A DNA stretch of 64,000 nucleotides from Stenotrophomonas sp. ZAC14D1_NAIMI4_1. GTDB lineage: Bacteria; Pseudomonadota; Gammaproteobacteria; Xanthomonadales; Xanthomonadaceae. Location of the stretch: NCBI RefSeq assembly GCF_003086775.1, contig NZ_CP026001.1, forward strand, positions 2,630,407 through 2,694,406, read 5' to 3'. The position numbers and the translations under genes were made by a program. The first letter of the stretch is position 1. Every line of letters begins with the position of its first letter. Below are positions 17,239 through 25,414 of this stretch, piece by piece. A model generated the notes under the pieces. The model was given only the letters and a program-made list of their open reading frames with translations. It had not been told where the DNA came from and ran no database searches.

Positions 17239-17621
17239 GCGATTCCCGCTTCGAGAAAGGCCTGCAGATCCGCCGCCACGTGCTGGGTGACGAATATGTG
17301 GATCGCGCCCTGGCGCAGGCCGATGCCTTCAGCCAGCCGCTGCAGGAACTGGTGACCGAGTACTGCTGGGGCACGGTGTGGGCGCGCAGCGACCTGGCGC
17401 TGGCCGAGCGCAGCCTGATCAACCTGGCGATGATTTCCGCGTTGAACCGGCCACACGAGCTGAAGATCCACGTCAAGGGCGCACTGCGCAACGGCGTCAG
17501 CCGCGAGAAGATCCGCGAGGTGCTGCTGCAGGTGGCGATCTACTGCGGCGTACCCGCTGCGGTCGACAGTTTCCGCGTGGCCCGCGAGGCCATCGCCGAG
17601 TTCGATGCCACCGAGACGTAA
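17235..17621 (+). CDS. Carboxymuconolactone decarboxylase family protein
   Basis: 128 residues matching the PcaC-like branch of the CMD/AhpD fold: GLQIRRHVLGDEYVDRAL at the start, EYCWGTVWARSDLALAERSL, and HVKGALRNGVSREKIREVLL. True PcaC decarboxylates 4-carboxymuconolactone, but many members in other operons have unrelated or unknown roles. No protocatechuate genes are present, so a decarboxylation of another intermediate is only a guess. The start overlaps the dehydrogenase stop as ATGA. Confidence 0.87.
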   Translation: MSDSRFEKGLQIRRHVLGDEYVDRALAQADAFSQPLQELVTEYCWGTVWARSDLALAERSLINLAMISALNRPHELKIHVKGALRNGVSREKIREVLLQVAIYCGVPAAVDSFRVAREAIAEFDATET

Positions 17622-17730
17622 GCCCCAACCACCCCTCTCCATCGTTGCGCCCTGCCCGTGCCTTGCGGCGCGGTGGGCGCCCTGTTGCCCGAGGGTCCAC
17701 TTTCCTGCTGTTCCTGCCTGGGAACCTGCC

Positions 17731-18969
17731 ATGCATCCTGCGTTCCGTTTCGTCCGTTCGCCTCTTGTCCTGGCCCTGTGCCTGGCGTGTGCCTCGCTTG
17801 CACATGCCGATGCCCCCACCGAGGCCGTCGATACGCCTGCACCGGCACACACCGGCTGGACACTTGGCGGTGTCCTGCGCGGCCGCTGGGATGTGCGCTT
17901 CAACGACGCACACGGCGATGGCACCCGCCGCACCTCCAACCACCTGTCCTTCGACACGCTCATCCTGAAGGCCGACTATGACGGCAAGGACTATTTCGCC
18001 TCGGCCCAGTACCGCTTCTACGGCGGCAGCGTGCTGTACTCGCATGCGGGGGGCTACCGCAACTACCCCGGCGAAGTGAGCTTCCCGCTGCAGGCGTACG
18101 CCGGGCGCCGCTTCGCCAATGGCGACCGCGTGGCGGTGGGCCTGCAGCCGGTGGTGCTGGACGAGCAGTACTGGGGCGCGCAGGTGCTCGGCAGCATCGG
18201 CTTCGTGGTCGGCCTGGAAGAGGTGTACGCACCGGGCATCACCTACCGCCACGACGGCGAGGGCTACCGCCTGGCCGCCGGCTATTACCCCACGTCCACG
18301 CCGGATGGCAAGGGCATCAGCCGCGATGGGGCGCGCTACTCCACGGCCTTCGTGCAGGGCGACAGCTACGTGCCCAACGGCACCCGCACCTCGGAACGCG
18401 ACCTGGTGGCGGCCACGCTCGACTGGGATCTGTACAGGCACGATGACATCACGGTCTCGGCCGCCGTCTCGGGCCTTTACTCCCGGCTGCAGGATGAAAG
18501 CGGGACGCCGCAGGGTGACGGTGAGCGCCGCGCGCTGGCGGCGAGCATCAAGGTGGGCAACGGCAGCTGGCGCGGCAAGCTGCTGGTGGCACGGCAGGAC
18601 ATCAGCCTGCCTGCAGCGCGCGATACGCACGTGATCACCGTGGGCGGTTTCGATGCGTCGTACAACATCGCCACGAAGGGCACAGTGGTGTTCGCCGAAG
18701 TGGGTCGCCCGGTGACACTGGGCGGGCAGGACGTCGATCTGTACGCCAGCCTGTCACGCTTCATCAAGGACGAAGCCGACTTCAAGGACAGCCAGCGCCT
18801 GACCCTGGGCGGCGCATGGACGCATGGCCGCCTGCGCGTATCCAGCGAGCTGCTGGTTGGCCGCAATGATCCGTTCGTGGGTGCCGGGCAGTACATCAGC
18901 GGCGCCGCAGAGGGCGGTGATGACCGCTACAAGACCTCGCTGTTCACGGTCATCGGCTACCGGTTCTGA
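17731..18969 (+). CDS. Outer-membrane channel protein (beta-barrel)
   Basis: 412 residues with a clean signal peptide (VRSPLVLALCLACASLAHA, cleaved before Asp). The mature chain shows alternating aromatic/hydrophobic beta strands (GVLRGRWDVRFND, KDYFASAQYRFYGGSVLYSH) and ends in IGYRF, the terminal aromatic needed for outer-membrane assembly. No plug domain is present, so it is a porin-like channel rather than a TonB receptor. As last gene of the operon it would let the substrate cross the outer membrane. ATG at 17731 is chosen because it begins the signal peptide. Confidence 0.82.
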   Translation: MHPAFRFVRSPLVLALCLACASLAHADAPTEAVDTPAPAHTGWTLGGVLRGRWDVRFNDAHGDGTRRTSNHLSFDTLILKADYDGKDYFASAQYRFYGGSVLYSHAGGYRNYPGEVSFPLQAYAGRRFANGDRVAVGLQPVVLDEQYWGAQVLGSIGFVVGLEEVYAPGITYRHDGEGYRLAAGYYPTSTPDGKGISRDGARYSTAFVQGDSYVPNGTRTSERDLVAATLDWDLYRHDDITVSAAVSGLYSRLQDESGTPQGDGERRALAASIKVGNGSWRGKLLVARQDISLPAARDTHVITVGGFDASYNIATKGTVVFAEVGRPVTLGGQDVDLYASLSRFIKDEADFKDSQRLTLGGAWTHGRLRVSSELLVGRNDPFVGAGQYISGAAEGGDDRYKTSLFTVIGYRF

Positions 18970-18979
18970 GGCAATCGAA

Positions 18980-19003
18980 CATCCACGCATGGCGTGGATC
19001 TAC
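18980..19003 (-). repeat. SMAG palindrome (ATCCACG subtype)
   Basis: Ten bases after the channel gene: CATCCACGCATGGCGTGGAT then CTAC. Possible transcript end or stabiliser of the catabolic operon. Confidence 0.85.
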
Positions 19004-19080
19004 TGCGCGGCCGGGTATGGCCCTTGTTGCGGCGGAACACTGCACCTACCATCGGACCGCCCTTTCCCTTTCCCACCCCG

Positions 19081-19707
19081 ATGACGACCTTCGCCGAACT
19101 CAACGCTGCCCAGCTGGCCACCCACGCCCTCAACATCTTCATCGCCGAGGGCCGCCACATCGAAGGCGCGCGCGTGATCTACCGTGCGCTGCAGCTCGAC
19201 CCGCATGAACCCGATGCGCTGCGCAGCCTCAGCGATTTCCACGCCAACTCCGGCACCGAAGCCTTTTCGGCCGCCACCATGGAGTACGCCCTGTCCGGCG
19301 CGGTCGATCTGAGCACGGAAGAACGCCAGAAGCTGGAAGCGCTGCATTTCCTCGATATCTGGACCTGGGGCTTCGCCCGCCACAGCTCGGGTGAAGCACA
19401 GCTGAGTGCAGAGGCGTTCAAGAACCGCGATGACTTCGACGTCGATCACGCCGCCTACGCGGCCTTCCTCGGCACCATCGTCGAGCCGGCAGGATCGCCG
19501 CAGGCTGCTTTCCAGGCCGCGCACCGCCTGTCGGGCCTGATGGCGGGCTTCCTGCAGCACGCCAGCAATGACAACCCGGACCTGGACACCGTGCTGCGCG
19601 GCGAAGGTTTCGTCGAAACCCCCGCGTACGCGCAGTGGCTGCAGTCGTCCACCGATGACCTGGATGCACTGGACAAGGCCATCCAGGAGCAGCGCCAGAA
19701 GGGATGA
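19081..19707 (+). CDS. TPR-like hypothetical protein
   Basis: 208 residues, soluble, mostly helical. The first 60 residues look like a tetratricopeptide-type pair (RHIEGARVIYRALQLDPHEP then DALRSLSDFHANSGTEAFSA). A central segment is acidic and the C-terminus is helical (DDLDALDKAIQEQRQK). No catalytic motif is seen. The ATG at 19081 is not preceded by a Shine-Dalgarno sequence; the upstream DNA is a pyrimidine-rich CCCTTTCCC stretch, so translation could be leaderless or weak. Function unknown. Confidence 0.72.
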   Translation: MTTFAELNAAQLATHALNIFIAEGRHIEGARVIYRALQLDPHEPDALRSLSDFHANSGTEAFSAATMEYALSGAVDLSTEERQKLEALHFLDIWTWGFARHSSGEAQLSAEAFKNRDDFDVDHAAYAAFLGTIVEPAGSPQAAFQAAHRLSGLMAGFLQHASNDNPDLDTVLRGEGFVETPAYAQWLQSSTDDLDALDKAIQEQRQKG

Positions 19708-19730
19708 TCCGCAGCGCCGGCAGGTTGGTC

Positions 19731-19752
19731 GCCGGGCATGGCCCGGCGCTAC
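19731..19752 (-). repeat. SMAG palindrome (GCGCCGGGC subtype)
   Basis: GCCGGGCATGGCCCGGC followed by GCTAC, i.e. GTAGC-headed on the minus strand. It ends one base from the stop codon of the M14 gene. Same subtype as 35543 and 49776. Confidence 0.8.
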
Positions 19753-19753
19753 C

Positions 19754-20671
19754 TCATTGCGCCAGTGCGTAATCCAGGCCCGCGCACACTGCTGCCACCT
19801 GGGCGTCGTTGCATTCCTGCGGGTTGGTGCGCGGGCTGTCCGGGTACACCTCGGTGGTGGTGGCATAGCGCGCGTCGGTGAAACCGGCGCATGCGCCGAT
19901 CGAGCGCGACTCGCCCCAGACCACGCCCGGCGACTGCAGCGGCAGGCCCACCAGGTTGCCCTCGGCATCGGCCGGGGCGATATGGGTGATCGGGGCCACG
20001 GCCTCGATCAGTGCCTTCTGGAAGCCGTGCTGCGGATCCTCGCTGTTGCCGATCACGTAGAAGCCATCGGGGATGGTGTCACGCTCGAACGGCTTGCCGT
20101 CGCGGGCACAGCGTGCCGGATCGAACTCGTGCAGGTCGCTGTCGGTGGTCTCGTGCAGGTCCAGGTGCACACGGATGTCCGCCTTGCGCTCGGCCACCCA
20201 GCGCATCAGCGAGGCGGCTTCCTCGATCAGGCCCCCGTCACGGAAGCTGCGGTTGGGGTCGATCGCATTCGGGTTCCAGCGCTGGATGCGCTCGTAGCCC
20301 CACGGGCTGACGCACGGCGCCACGATCAGGTTCATCCGGCCCAGGTAGCGCTCGGCCTGCTGCTCGAGAAACTGCAGCGCACCGTGCACGCCGCTGGTTT
20401 CATAGCCGTGCACGCCGCCGGTGACCAGGGCGGTCGGCAGCGCCGGGTTCCAGCCGTGGTTGACCACGGCAAACAGCGGGTAATGATCCGGCGCATAGTC
20501 GAGCTGGCCGTACTGGATCACGTCGAAACCGTCGTCCAGGCGCTCAAGCGCTGCCACCACGTCGTCGTGGTAGCTGCGCTGGCGTTGCTGGGCGGCCCGC
20601 CACTGTGCGCGTTCAGCATCGCCCCAGGGCTGGCCGGGGGTACCGATGGGATAGAACGGCGCGAGGGTCAT
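19754..20671 (-). CDS. M14 family zinc metallopeptidase
   Basis: 305 residues of the carboxypeptidase-A-like (M14) superfamily. Zinc ligands are His and Glu in GGVHGYET and His in HLDLHETT; the catalytic Glu is in TTTEVYPDSP. VAPCVSPWGYERIQRWN and AIDPNRSF give the substrate-carboxylate-binding region. No signal peptide is seen, so it is cytoplasmic; peptide trimming or deacylation are both possible. A close paralogue is encoded at 58043-58963. It diverges from the DUF3348 gene. Confidence 0.88.
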   Translation of the reverse strand: MTLAPFYPIGTPGQPWGDAERAQWRAAQQRQRSYHDDVVAALERLDDGFDVIQYGQLDYAPDHYPLFAVVNHGWNPALPTALVTGGVHGYETSGVHGALQFLEQQAERYLGRMNLIVAPCVSPWGYERIQRWNPNAIDPNRSFRDGGLIEEAASLMRWVAERKADIRVHLDLHETTDSDLHEFDPARCARDGKPFERDTIPDGFYVIGNSEDPQHGFQKALIEAVAPITHIAPADAEGNLVGLPLQSPGVVWGESRSIGACAGFTDARYATTTEVYPDSPRTNPQECNDAQVAAVCAGLDYALAQ

Positions 20672-20841
20672 GCAGAAGCTCCAGAGGGTCCAGTTGCGTT
20701 AGTGCAGCCGACCATTCTAAGCCGTCTGCCGGCGCGGGCCGAGACCCTCCCCGTGCCTGACCACGGGGGATGGCCCGGCCCCTTCATCCAGCGGCGGTCA
20801 TCTGGTTGTAAAATCAACGGTTTTTGGCCCCTGGCTACTTG

Positions 20842-21495
20842 ATGGCGAACGCCGCGCAGCCGGTCCTCGGTGGACCGGACTTCCTCCGCCTGCTTGCCCG
20901 TCTCAGCGACGGTGCGATGCCGGCCAGCAGTCCCGCCCTGACCGATCGCCTCGGCCAGTGGGTGGACTGGAGCCGTGCCGTGGCCCTGTCCGGGGCGCTG
21001 GACGGCCGCCTGCCCGAGCCGGGCGAGGCCGCCGAGGCGGTGGACGACCTGCTGGCCGACTGCGCGCAGGCCGAGTCCAGCCTGCTGGCCTCCATCGGCG
21101 AGGATGCCGAGGCCGAGCGCCTGCTGGACCTGGCCGAGGCCGCCGCACACCCCAACTTCGCGTCGCTGCGCCAGCGCTACCGCGTGTTGCAGCAGGCCAT
21201 CCAGACCGCCACCGGGCGCCTGCGCGGCCGCCTGCGCGACCAGCTGGTGCAGGCCTCGCCCGAACTGGCGCGGCTGGCCGAGGTCGATGCGGTGATGGAA
21301 CAGACCCTGACCCCGCGCGAGCACAGCCTGCTGGCGACGGTGCCCACGGTGCTGGGCGCCCGTTTCGAACGCGTGCACGGCCAGCCCGGCTGGCGCGCGG
21401 CATTCCGCAATGACATGCGCAGCCTGCTGCTGGCCGAGCTCGAACTGCGTTTCCACCCGATCCATGGGCTGCTTGCAGCCCTGCGCTCCCACTGA
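20842..21495 (+). CDS. DUF3348 family protein (first gene of motor-like operon)
   Basis: 217 residues, cytoplasmic, all helical. LTDRLGQWVDWSRAVALSGA, then a Leu/Ala/Glu-rich helical body and RFHPIHGLLAALRSH at the end, fit DUF3348. The family has no known function but is encoded next to DUF802 in many beta- and gammaproteobacteria. ATG at 20842 is selected over an upstream frame start at 20824. The gap to the DUF802 gene is ten bases. By context it is probably a cytoplasmic partner or regulator of the membrane complex encoded downstream. Confidence 0.85.
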   Translation: MANAAQPVLGGPDFLRLLARLSDGAMPASSPALTDRLGQWVDWSRAVALSGALDGRLPEPGEAAEAVDDLLADCAQAESSLLASIGEDAEAERLLDLAEAAAHPNFASLRQRYRVLQQAIQTATGRLRGRLRDQLVQASPELARLAEVDAVMEQTLTPREHSLLATVPTVLGARFERVHGQPGWRAAFRNDMRSLLLAELELRFHPIHGLLAALRSH

Positions 21496-21505
21496 CCGGA
21501 ACACC

Positions 21506-23737
21506 ATGTCCAGAACTGCTTTCCATGTCGTTGTATTCCTTGTCGGCCTGCTGGCCGTGTGCTGGATCGGCATCGGCTACGTGGCGGTGCACCCGCTGGG
21601 CGCAGCCGTGGCGGCGATCATCGCGGCCTGCTACATCGCCGGCGGGGTGGAGCTGTACCGCTACCGCCAGGCCAGCAACGGGCTGCGCGCTGCACTGAAC
21701 GACCTGGGGACGGCGAAGGAATCGCTGGCGCCGTGGCTGGAGCGCGTGCCGGTGGGCCTGCGCAATGCCGTTCGCCTGCGCGTGGAAGGCGAGCGCACCG
21801 CCCTGCCCGGCCCGGTGCTGACCCCTTATCTGGTGGGCCTGCTGGTGCTGCTGGGCATGCTCGGCACCCTGCTGGGCATGATGGACACGCTGCGCGGCAC
21901 CGGCCTTGCCCTGCAGAGCGCGACCGACATGGCCGCCATCCGCGGCTCGCTGGCCTCGCCGGTGCAGGGCCTGGCCGTAGCGTTTGGCACCTCCATTGCC
22001 GGCGTGGCCAGCTCGGCCATGCTCGGCCTGCTGTCGGCACTGCTGCGCCGCGACCGGCTGCAGGTGGTACAGCAGCTGGACCGCGCCATCGCCGGTGAGC
22101 TGCATCCGTATTCGCAGGCCTGGCAGCGCGCCGAGTCGCTGCGCCTGCTGCAGGCGCAGTCGTCTGCCCTGCCCGCGCTGGTGGACCGCCTGCAGGCGAT
22201 GACCAGCGCCTTCGAACAGCACAGCACGGCGGCCAACGAGCGGCTGCTGGCCGGACAGTCCGAGTTCCTCACCCAGAGCCAGGCCCTGCAGGAACGCCTG
22301 GCGGTTTCGCTGCAGCAGTCGCTGCGCGAAGGCGCCGAAGCCAGTGCGGCCGCTATTGGTGGCGCGCTGCAGCCGATGGCCGAAACCACGCTGGCCGGCC
22401 TGGCGACCCATGGCCAGGCCCTGCATGCGCGTGTCGAGCAGGCCGTGCAGCAGCAGCTGGCCGGCCTCAATGATGGCTTCGAGCGCAGCCGCGTTGCCAC
22501 CGAGGCGAGCTGGGCCAAGGTCGTAGCCGAGCAGGCCCGGGCGCAGGAGGCGCTGGTGGCCGATCTGCGCCAGCACCTGCAGGCGTTCAGTGATGGCCAG
22601 GGCACACAGGCCGAAACGCTGATCGCCCGTATCAGCGATCGCCTGCAGGCCGATGCCGCCGACACGGCCGAAGCATGGCGCAGCGCGGCCGAGCAGCAGC
22701 ACACATTGAACACCACGCTGCTGGAACGCCAGCAACAGTCGCTGCAGGCGGTGGGTGCACAGCTGGACACGCAGGCACAGGCACTGCTGCTGGCACTGGA
22801 CGAGCGCCACGCCGCTGGCCAGTCGCTGCTGCAGGACCACGAAACGCAGCGCTCGCAGGACTGGCAGGCGGCACAGGCTGCCGCCGCCAGCGCTCATGCA
22901 GAACTGCAGGCGGGCCTGGATGCGCGCGAGCAGCAGCGCCAGGCGCGCTGGGATGCGGTTTCCACGGAACTGCAGCAGGCGCACATGGCCCTGCAGTCGC
23001 AGTTGCAGGCTGGTGATGAGCAGCGCCTGCAGCAGTGGAGCAGCGCACTGGAAGCCATCGCGCAGGGCCTGGCCGAGCGCCAGCAGCAGGTCTGCGCGAC
23101 CCTGGCCAGCACGGCGCAGCAGATCGGCGAGAACGGTCGCGCACAGGCCAGCGCCACTCTGGCAGAGGTCTCCACCTTGCTGCAGACCGCCGCCGACGCC
23201 CCCAAGGCCGCAGCCGAGGTCATCAACGAACTGCGCAGCACCCTGTCTGAAAGCCTGGCGCGCGACAATGCCATGCTGGAAGAGCGCGGCCACCTGCTGG
23301 CCACCGTGCAGACCCTGCTGGAAGCGATCAACCACGCTTCGCACGAACAGCGCACTGCGGTGGATGCACTGGTGGGCGGCTCGGCCGAGCTGCTGGAGCG
23401 CGTCGGCAGCCGTTTCACCGACCATATTGCTGCCGAGACCGGCAAGCTCGACGGCATCGCCGGCCACCTCAGTGGCAGCGCAGCGGAGGTCGGCCAGCTG
23501 GCCGGCACCTTCGGCGCCGCCGTCGAACAGTTCGGCGCCGCATCGACCGAACTGTCCGGGCGCCTGGAACAGATCGGCGGCGCCCTGGACGCCTCGCTGG
23601 CCCGCAGCGACGAACAGCTGGCCTACTACGTGGCGCAGGCACGCGAGGTGGTCGACCTCAGCCTGCTGTCGCAGAAGCAGGTGATGGAAGAACTGCAGCA
23701 GCTGGCCACGCGCCGTGGCAAGGCCGGTAGCGCATGA
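21506..23737 (+). CDS. DUF802 membrane protein, MotA/TolQ/ZorA-like with long coiled-coil tail
   Basis: 743 residues. Four membrane helices are visible: about 6-28, 31-50, 105-130 and 152-180. Helices 3 and 4 carry GMLGTLLGMMDTLRG (117-131) and SPVQGLAVAFGTSIAGVASS (151-170), which resemble the conserved pore helices of MotA, TolQ and ExbB. From about residue 205 the rest is a long Gln/Ala/Glu-rich coiled coil predicted to project into the cytoplasm, like the tail of ZorA. Overlaps the OmpA-type gene by four bases. I infer that it is the stator ring of an ion-driven motor; the family itself is uncharacterised. Confidence 0.85.
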   Translation: MSRTAFHVVVFLVGLLAVCWIGIGYVAVHPLGAAVAAIIAACYIAGGVELYRYRQASNGLRAALNDLGTAKESLAPWLERVPVGLRNAVRLRVEGERTALPGPVLTPYLVGLLVLLGMLGTLLGMMDTLRGTGLALQSATDMAAIRGSLASPVQGLAVAFGTSIAGVASSAMLGLLSALLRRDRLQVVQQLDRAIAGELHPYSQAWQRAESLRLLQAQSSALPALVDRLQAMTSAFEQHSTAANERLLAGQSEFLTQSQALQERLAVSLQQSLREGAEASAAAIGGALQPMAETTLAGLATHGQALHARVEQAVQQQLAGLNDGFERSRVATEASWAKVVAEQARAQEALVADLRQHLQAFSDGQGTQAETLIARISDRLQADAADTAEAWRSAAEQQHTLNTTLLERQQQSLQAVGAQLDTQAQALLLALDERHAAGQSLLQDHETQRSQDWQAAQAAAASAHAELQAGLDAREQQRQARWDAVSTELQQAHMALQSQLQAGDEQRLQQWSSALEAIAQGLAERQQQVCATLASTAQQIGENGRAQASATLAEVSTLLQTAADAPKAAAEVINELRSTLSESLARDNAMLEERGHLLATVQTLLEAINHASHEQRTAVDALVGGSAELLERVGSRFTDHIAAETGKLDGIAGHLSGSAAEVGQLAGTFGAAVEQFGAASTELSGRLEQIGGALDASLARSDEQLAYYVAQAREVVDLSLLSQKQVMEELQQLATRRGKAGSA

Positions 23738-24372
23738 GCGACGAACTGGAGGTCGACGGCGGCTCGCACGCCCCGATCTGGGCCGCATTCGGCGATCTGA
23801 TGTCGGTGCTGCTGGGCGCCTTCGTGCTGATCCTGGTCGGCGTGGTGGCGGTGCAGCTGGAGCTGTCGCAGCGGCTGGACCAGGAAGTAAAGCAGCGCCA
23901 GGCCGAGGCCAAGCGCCTGCAGACGCTGGAACAGGCGCTGGCCGGCCCCCTGGCCGCCGGCCGGGTTACCCTGGTGGACGGCCGCATCGGCATCAGCGGC
24001 AGCGTGCTGTTCGCGCTCAACTCGGACCAGCTGCAGCCGGAAGGCCAGGAGCTGCTGCGCAGCCTGGCGGCGCCGCTGGCGGCGTACCTGGGCTCGCGCG
24101 AAGAAATCCTGATGGTCAGCGGCTTCACCGATGATGCGCCGATCCGCGATGGCAACCGCCGCTTCGCCGACAACTGGGAATTGTCCGCGCAGCGTTCACT
24201 GACCGTGACCCGCACGCTGATTGCCGACGGCGTACCGGCCGATGCCGTGTTTGCCGCCGCATTCGGCAGCGAGCAGCCGGTCAGTTCCAATGCCGATGAA
24301 GCCGGCCGCGCGCGCAACCGCCGCGTGGAAATCGCGCCGATCCCCAAGCCGAAGGCCGCTGATGGCACGTAA
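23734..24372 (+). CDS. MotB/ZorB-like OmpA-domain protein
   Basis: 212 residues: a short cytoplasmic N-terminus, one membrane helix at about 17-42 containing FGDLMSVLLGAF with Asp21 at its cytoplasmic end, where MotB, ExbD and ZorB keep their proton-carrying Asp. A linker helix (44-70) follows, then an OmpA-like peptidoglycan-binding domain: FALNSDQLQPEGQ, VSGFTDDAP, NWELSAQRSLTVTRTLI and the terminal ARNRRVEI. The start overlaps the DUF802 stop as ATGA, so the two are probably made in fixed ratio, as expected for motor subunits. Confidence 0.9.
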   Translation: MSDELEVDGGSHAPIWAAFGDLMSVLLGAFVLILVGVVAVQLELSQRLDQEVKQRQAEAKRLQTLEQALAGPLAAGRVTLVDGRIGISGSVLFALNSDQLQPEGQELLRSLAAPLAAYLGSREEILMVSGFTDDAPIRDGNRRFADNWELSAQRSLTVTRTLIADGVPADAVFAAAFGSEQPVSSNADEAGRARNRRVEIAPIPKPKAADGT

Positions 24373-24742
24373 GCCATCCTCGCCGCTGGAAGGCCTGCGC
24401 GGCCTGGTACGCGACCTCGACGCCGGCTCGCGCAGCCTGCGGCATTACCCGCAGGTGCCGATGCTGGACCAGGTGCGCCGCGAGTGGTCCGAGCTGCGCA
24501 GCGAACTGCAGGTACGCCGCTCGCTGCGTGCCGAGGCACCCGCCGATGGCGGTCCGTTGAACTCGGCGGTGCTGGTGCAGCGCATGCTGGACATGATGCA
24601 GGCCACCAGCCCCGGCTACCTGCGGCACTTCATCGACTACATCGACACGCTGTCCTGGCTGCAGGCACTGCAGGACGGTGCCGCCAGCGGCGGCGATGCC
24701 GCAAAGCCCAAGCGCATCCGCAAGCCCCGCACCGGCGTCTAG
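24362..24742 (+). CDS. DUF2894 family protein (last gene of motor-like operon)
   Basis: 126 residues, basic, cytoplasmic. GLRGLVRDLDAGSRSLRHYP, a central AVLVQRMLDMMQATSPGYLR and FIDYIDTLSWLQALQDG match DUF2894, after which the tail is Lys/Arg-rich (KPKRIRKPRTGV). The start lies inside the OmpA-type gene with an 11-base overlap. DUF2894 genes accompany DUF802 and DUF3348; function unknown. The basic tail could contact nucleic acid or membrane, which is only a guess. Confidence 0.82.
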   Translation: MARKPSSPLEGLRGLVRDLDAGSRSLRHYPQVPMLDQVRREWSELRSELQVRRSLRAEAPADGGPLNSAVLVQRMLDMMQATSPGYLRHFIDYIDTLSWLQALQDGAASGGDAAKPKRIRKPRTGV

Positions 24743-24754
24743 GCCGTTGCCTCG

Positions 24755-24830
24755 GTAGTGCCGGCCGCTGGCCGGCAGCAGCTCACGATCACGCACCTCG
24801 CTGCGGTTGCCGGCCAGCGGCCGGCACTAC
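24755..24830. repeat. SMAG dimer (CCGGCCGCTGGCCGG subtype)
   Basis: GTAGTGCCGGCCGCTGGC on the left and its inverse ending GGCCGGCACTAC on the right, 76 bases in all. Together with 24862 and 25415 it brackets the RAYT gene. Confidence 0.88.
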
Positions 24831-24861
24831 CCCGCCCCGCGCTGCAACAGTGAGCGCCGTG

Positions 24862-24885
24862 GTAGTGCCGGCCGCTGGCCGGCAT
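24862..24885 (+). repeat. SMAG monomer overlapping the end of the RAYT gene
   Basis: GTAGTGCCGGCCGCTGGCC then GGCAT. Its last bases form part of the TAA stop codon of the transposase. Confidence 0.85.
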
Positions 24886-25331
24886 TAGGTCCACATCGAC
24901 CACGCGTGCGGATACTCGCCGATCTGCCTGGCGAGACCGGCCCGGATCGGGTTCCCCAGGATGTACAGCGCCTGCTTCACCAGCGACTCCTCGGCTCTCA
25001 CCGCGTGATCAAAATACCCTGACTGCCATACCGTACTGCGCCGGTCAGCCAGTCGATTCAGCGCCAGCGCGCTGGATGACTTCAGCCGGCGGGCGATGTC
25101 AGCAAGCTCCGACGCCTGCAGCTGGAACATCCAGTGCACGTGATCCGGCATGACGACCCAGGCGAACGACCGCACCAGCCCCTTCTCTTCAATGTATCGG
25201 AACTGCGCGATGACGCAGGCTGCCGCCGCCGCGCTTTCAAAGAGGCGGCGGCGCTGCTGGGTGGTCGTTGTCAGAACGTAGGCCTGGCCAGTGATCGAGC
25301 GGCGGCCGAGGCGGAGGCGATGGCTGCTCAT
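24885..25331 (-). CDS. REP-associated tyrosine transposase (RAYT, Y1/TnpA-REP family)
   Basis: 148 residues. The HUH motif is intact (MPDHVHW, His64 and His66), and the catalytic Tyr is probably Tyr123 in QALYILGNPIRAG; QSGYFDHAVR is also typical. Such enzymes cut single-stranded DNA at GTAG-headed REP palindromes and are domesticated single-copy genes, responsible for REP spread. Here the gene is flanked by matching SMAG elements on both sides in opposite orientation, the normal arrangement of its substrate. All recognisable catalytic residues are present, so it may be active. Confidence 0.93.
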   Translation of the reverse strand: MSSHRLRLGRRSITGQAYVLTTTTQQRRRLFESAAAAACVIAQFRYIEEKGLVRSFAWVVMPDHVHWMFQLQASELADIARRLKSSSALALNRLADRRSTVWQSGYFDHAVRAEESLVKQALYILGNPIRAGLARQIGEYPHAWSMWT

Positions 25332-25414
25332 GGCACATCATGGGCCAGGCAGTTGAGGGATGAGCGTCGGGGTCTGCCGTGACGGAGGTTCGGAATTGTC
25401 TGGAACTGATCGGG

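Noticed and set aside
17235-17621. True PcaC of the protocatechuate pathway
   Set aside because: No pcaGH, pcaB or pcaD genes are adjacent; the gene is fixed in an unrelated operon by overlap.
20903-23788. 961-residue open frame opposite the DUF802 gene
   Set aside because: Composition (Gln, Arg, Ala) mirrors the coiled-coil gene on the other strand; there is no start signal or family pattern.
20842-24742. Full Zorya defence system
   Set aside because: Only the motor-like pair is present. No ZorC, ZorD helicase or ZorE nuclease is encoded, so it is reported only as motor-like.
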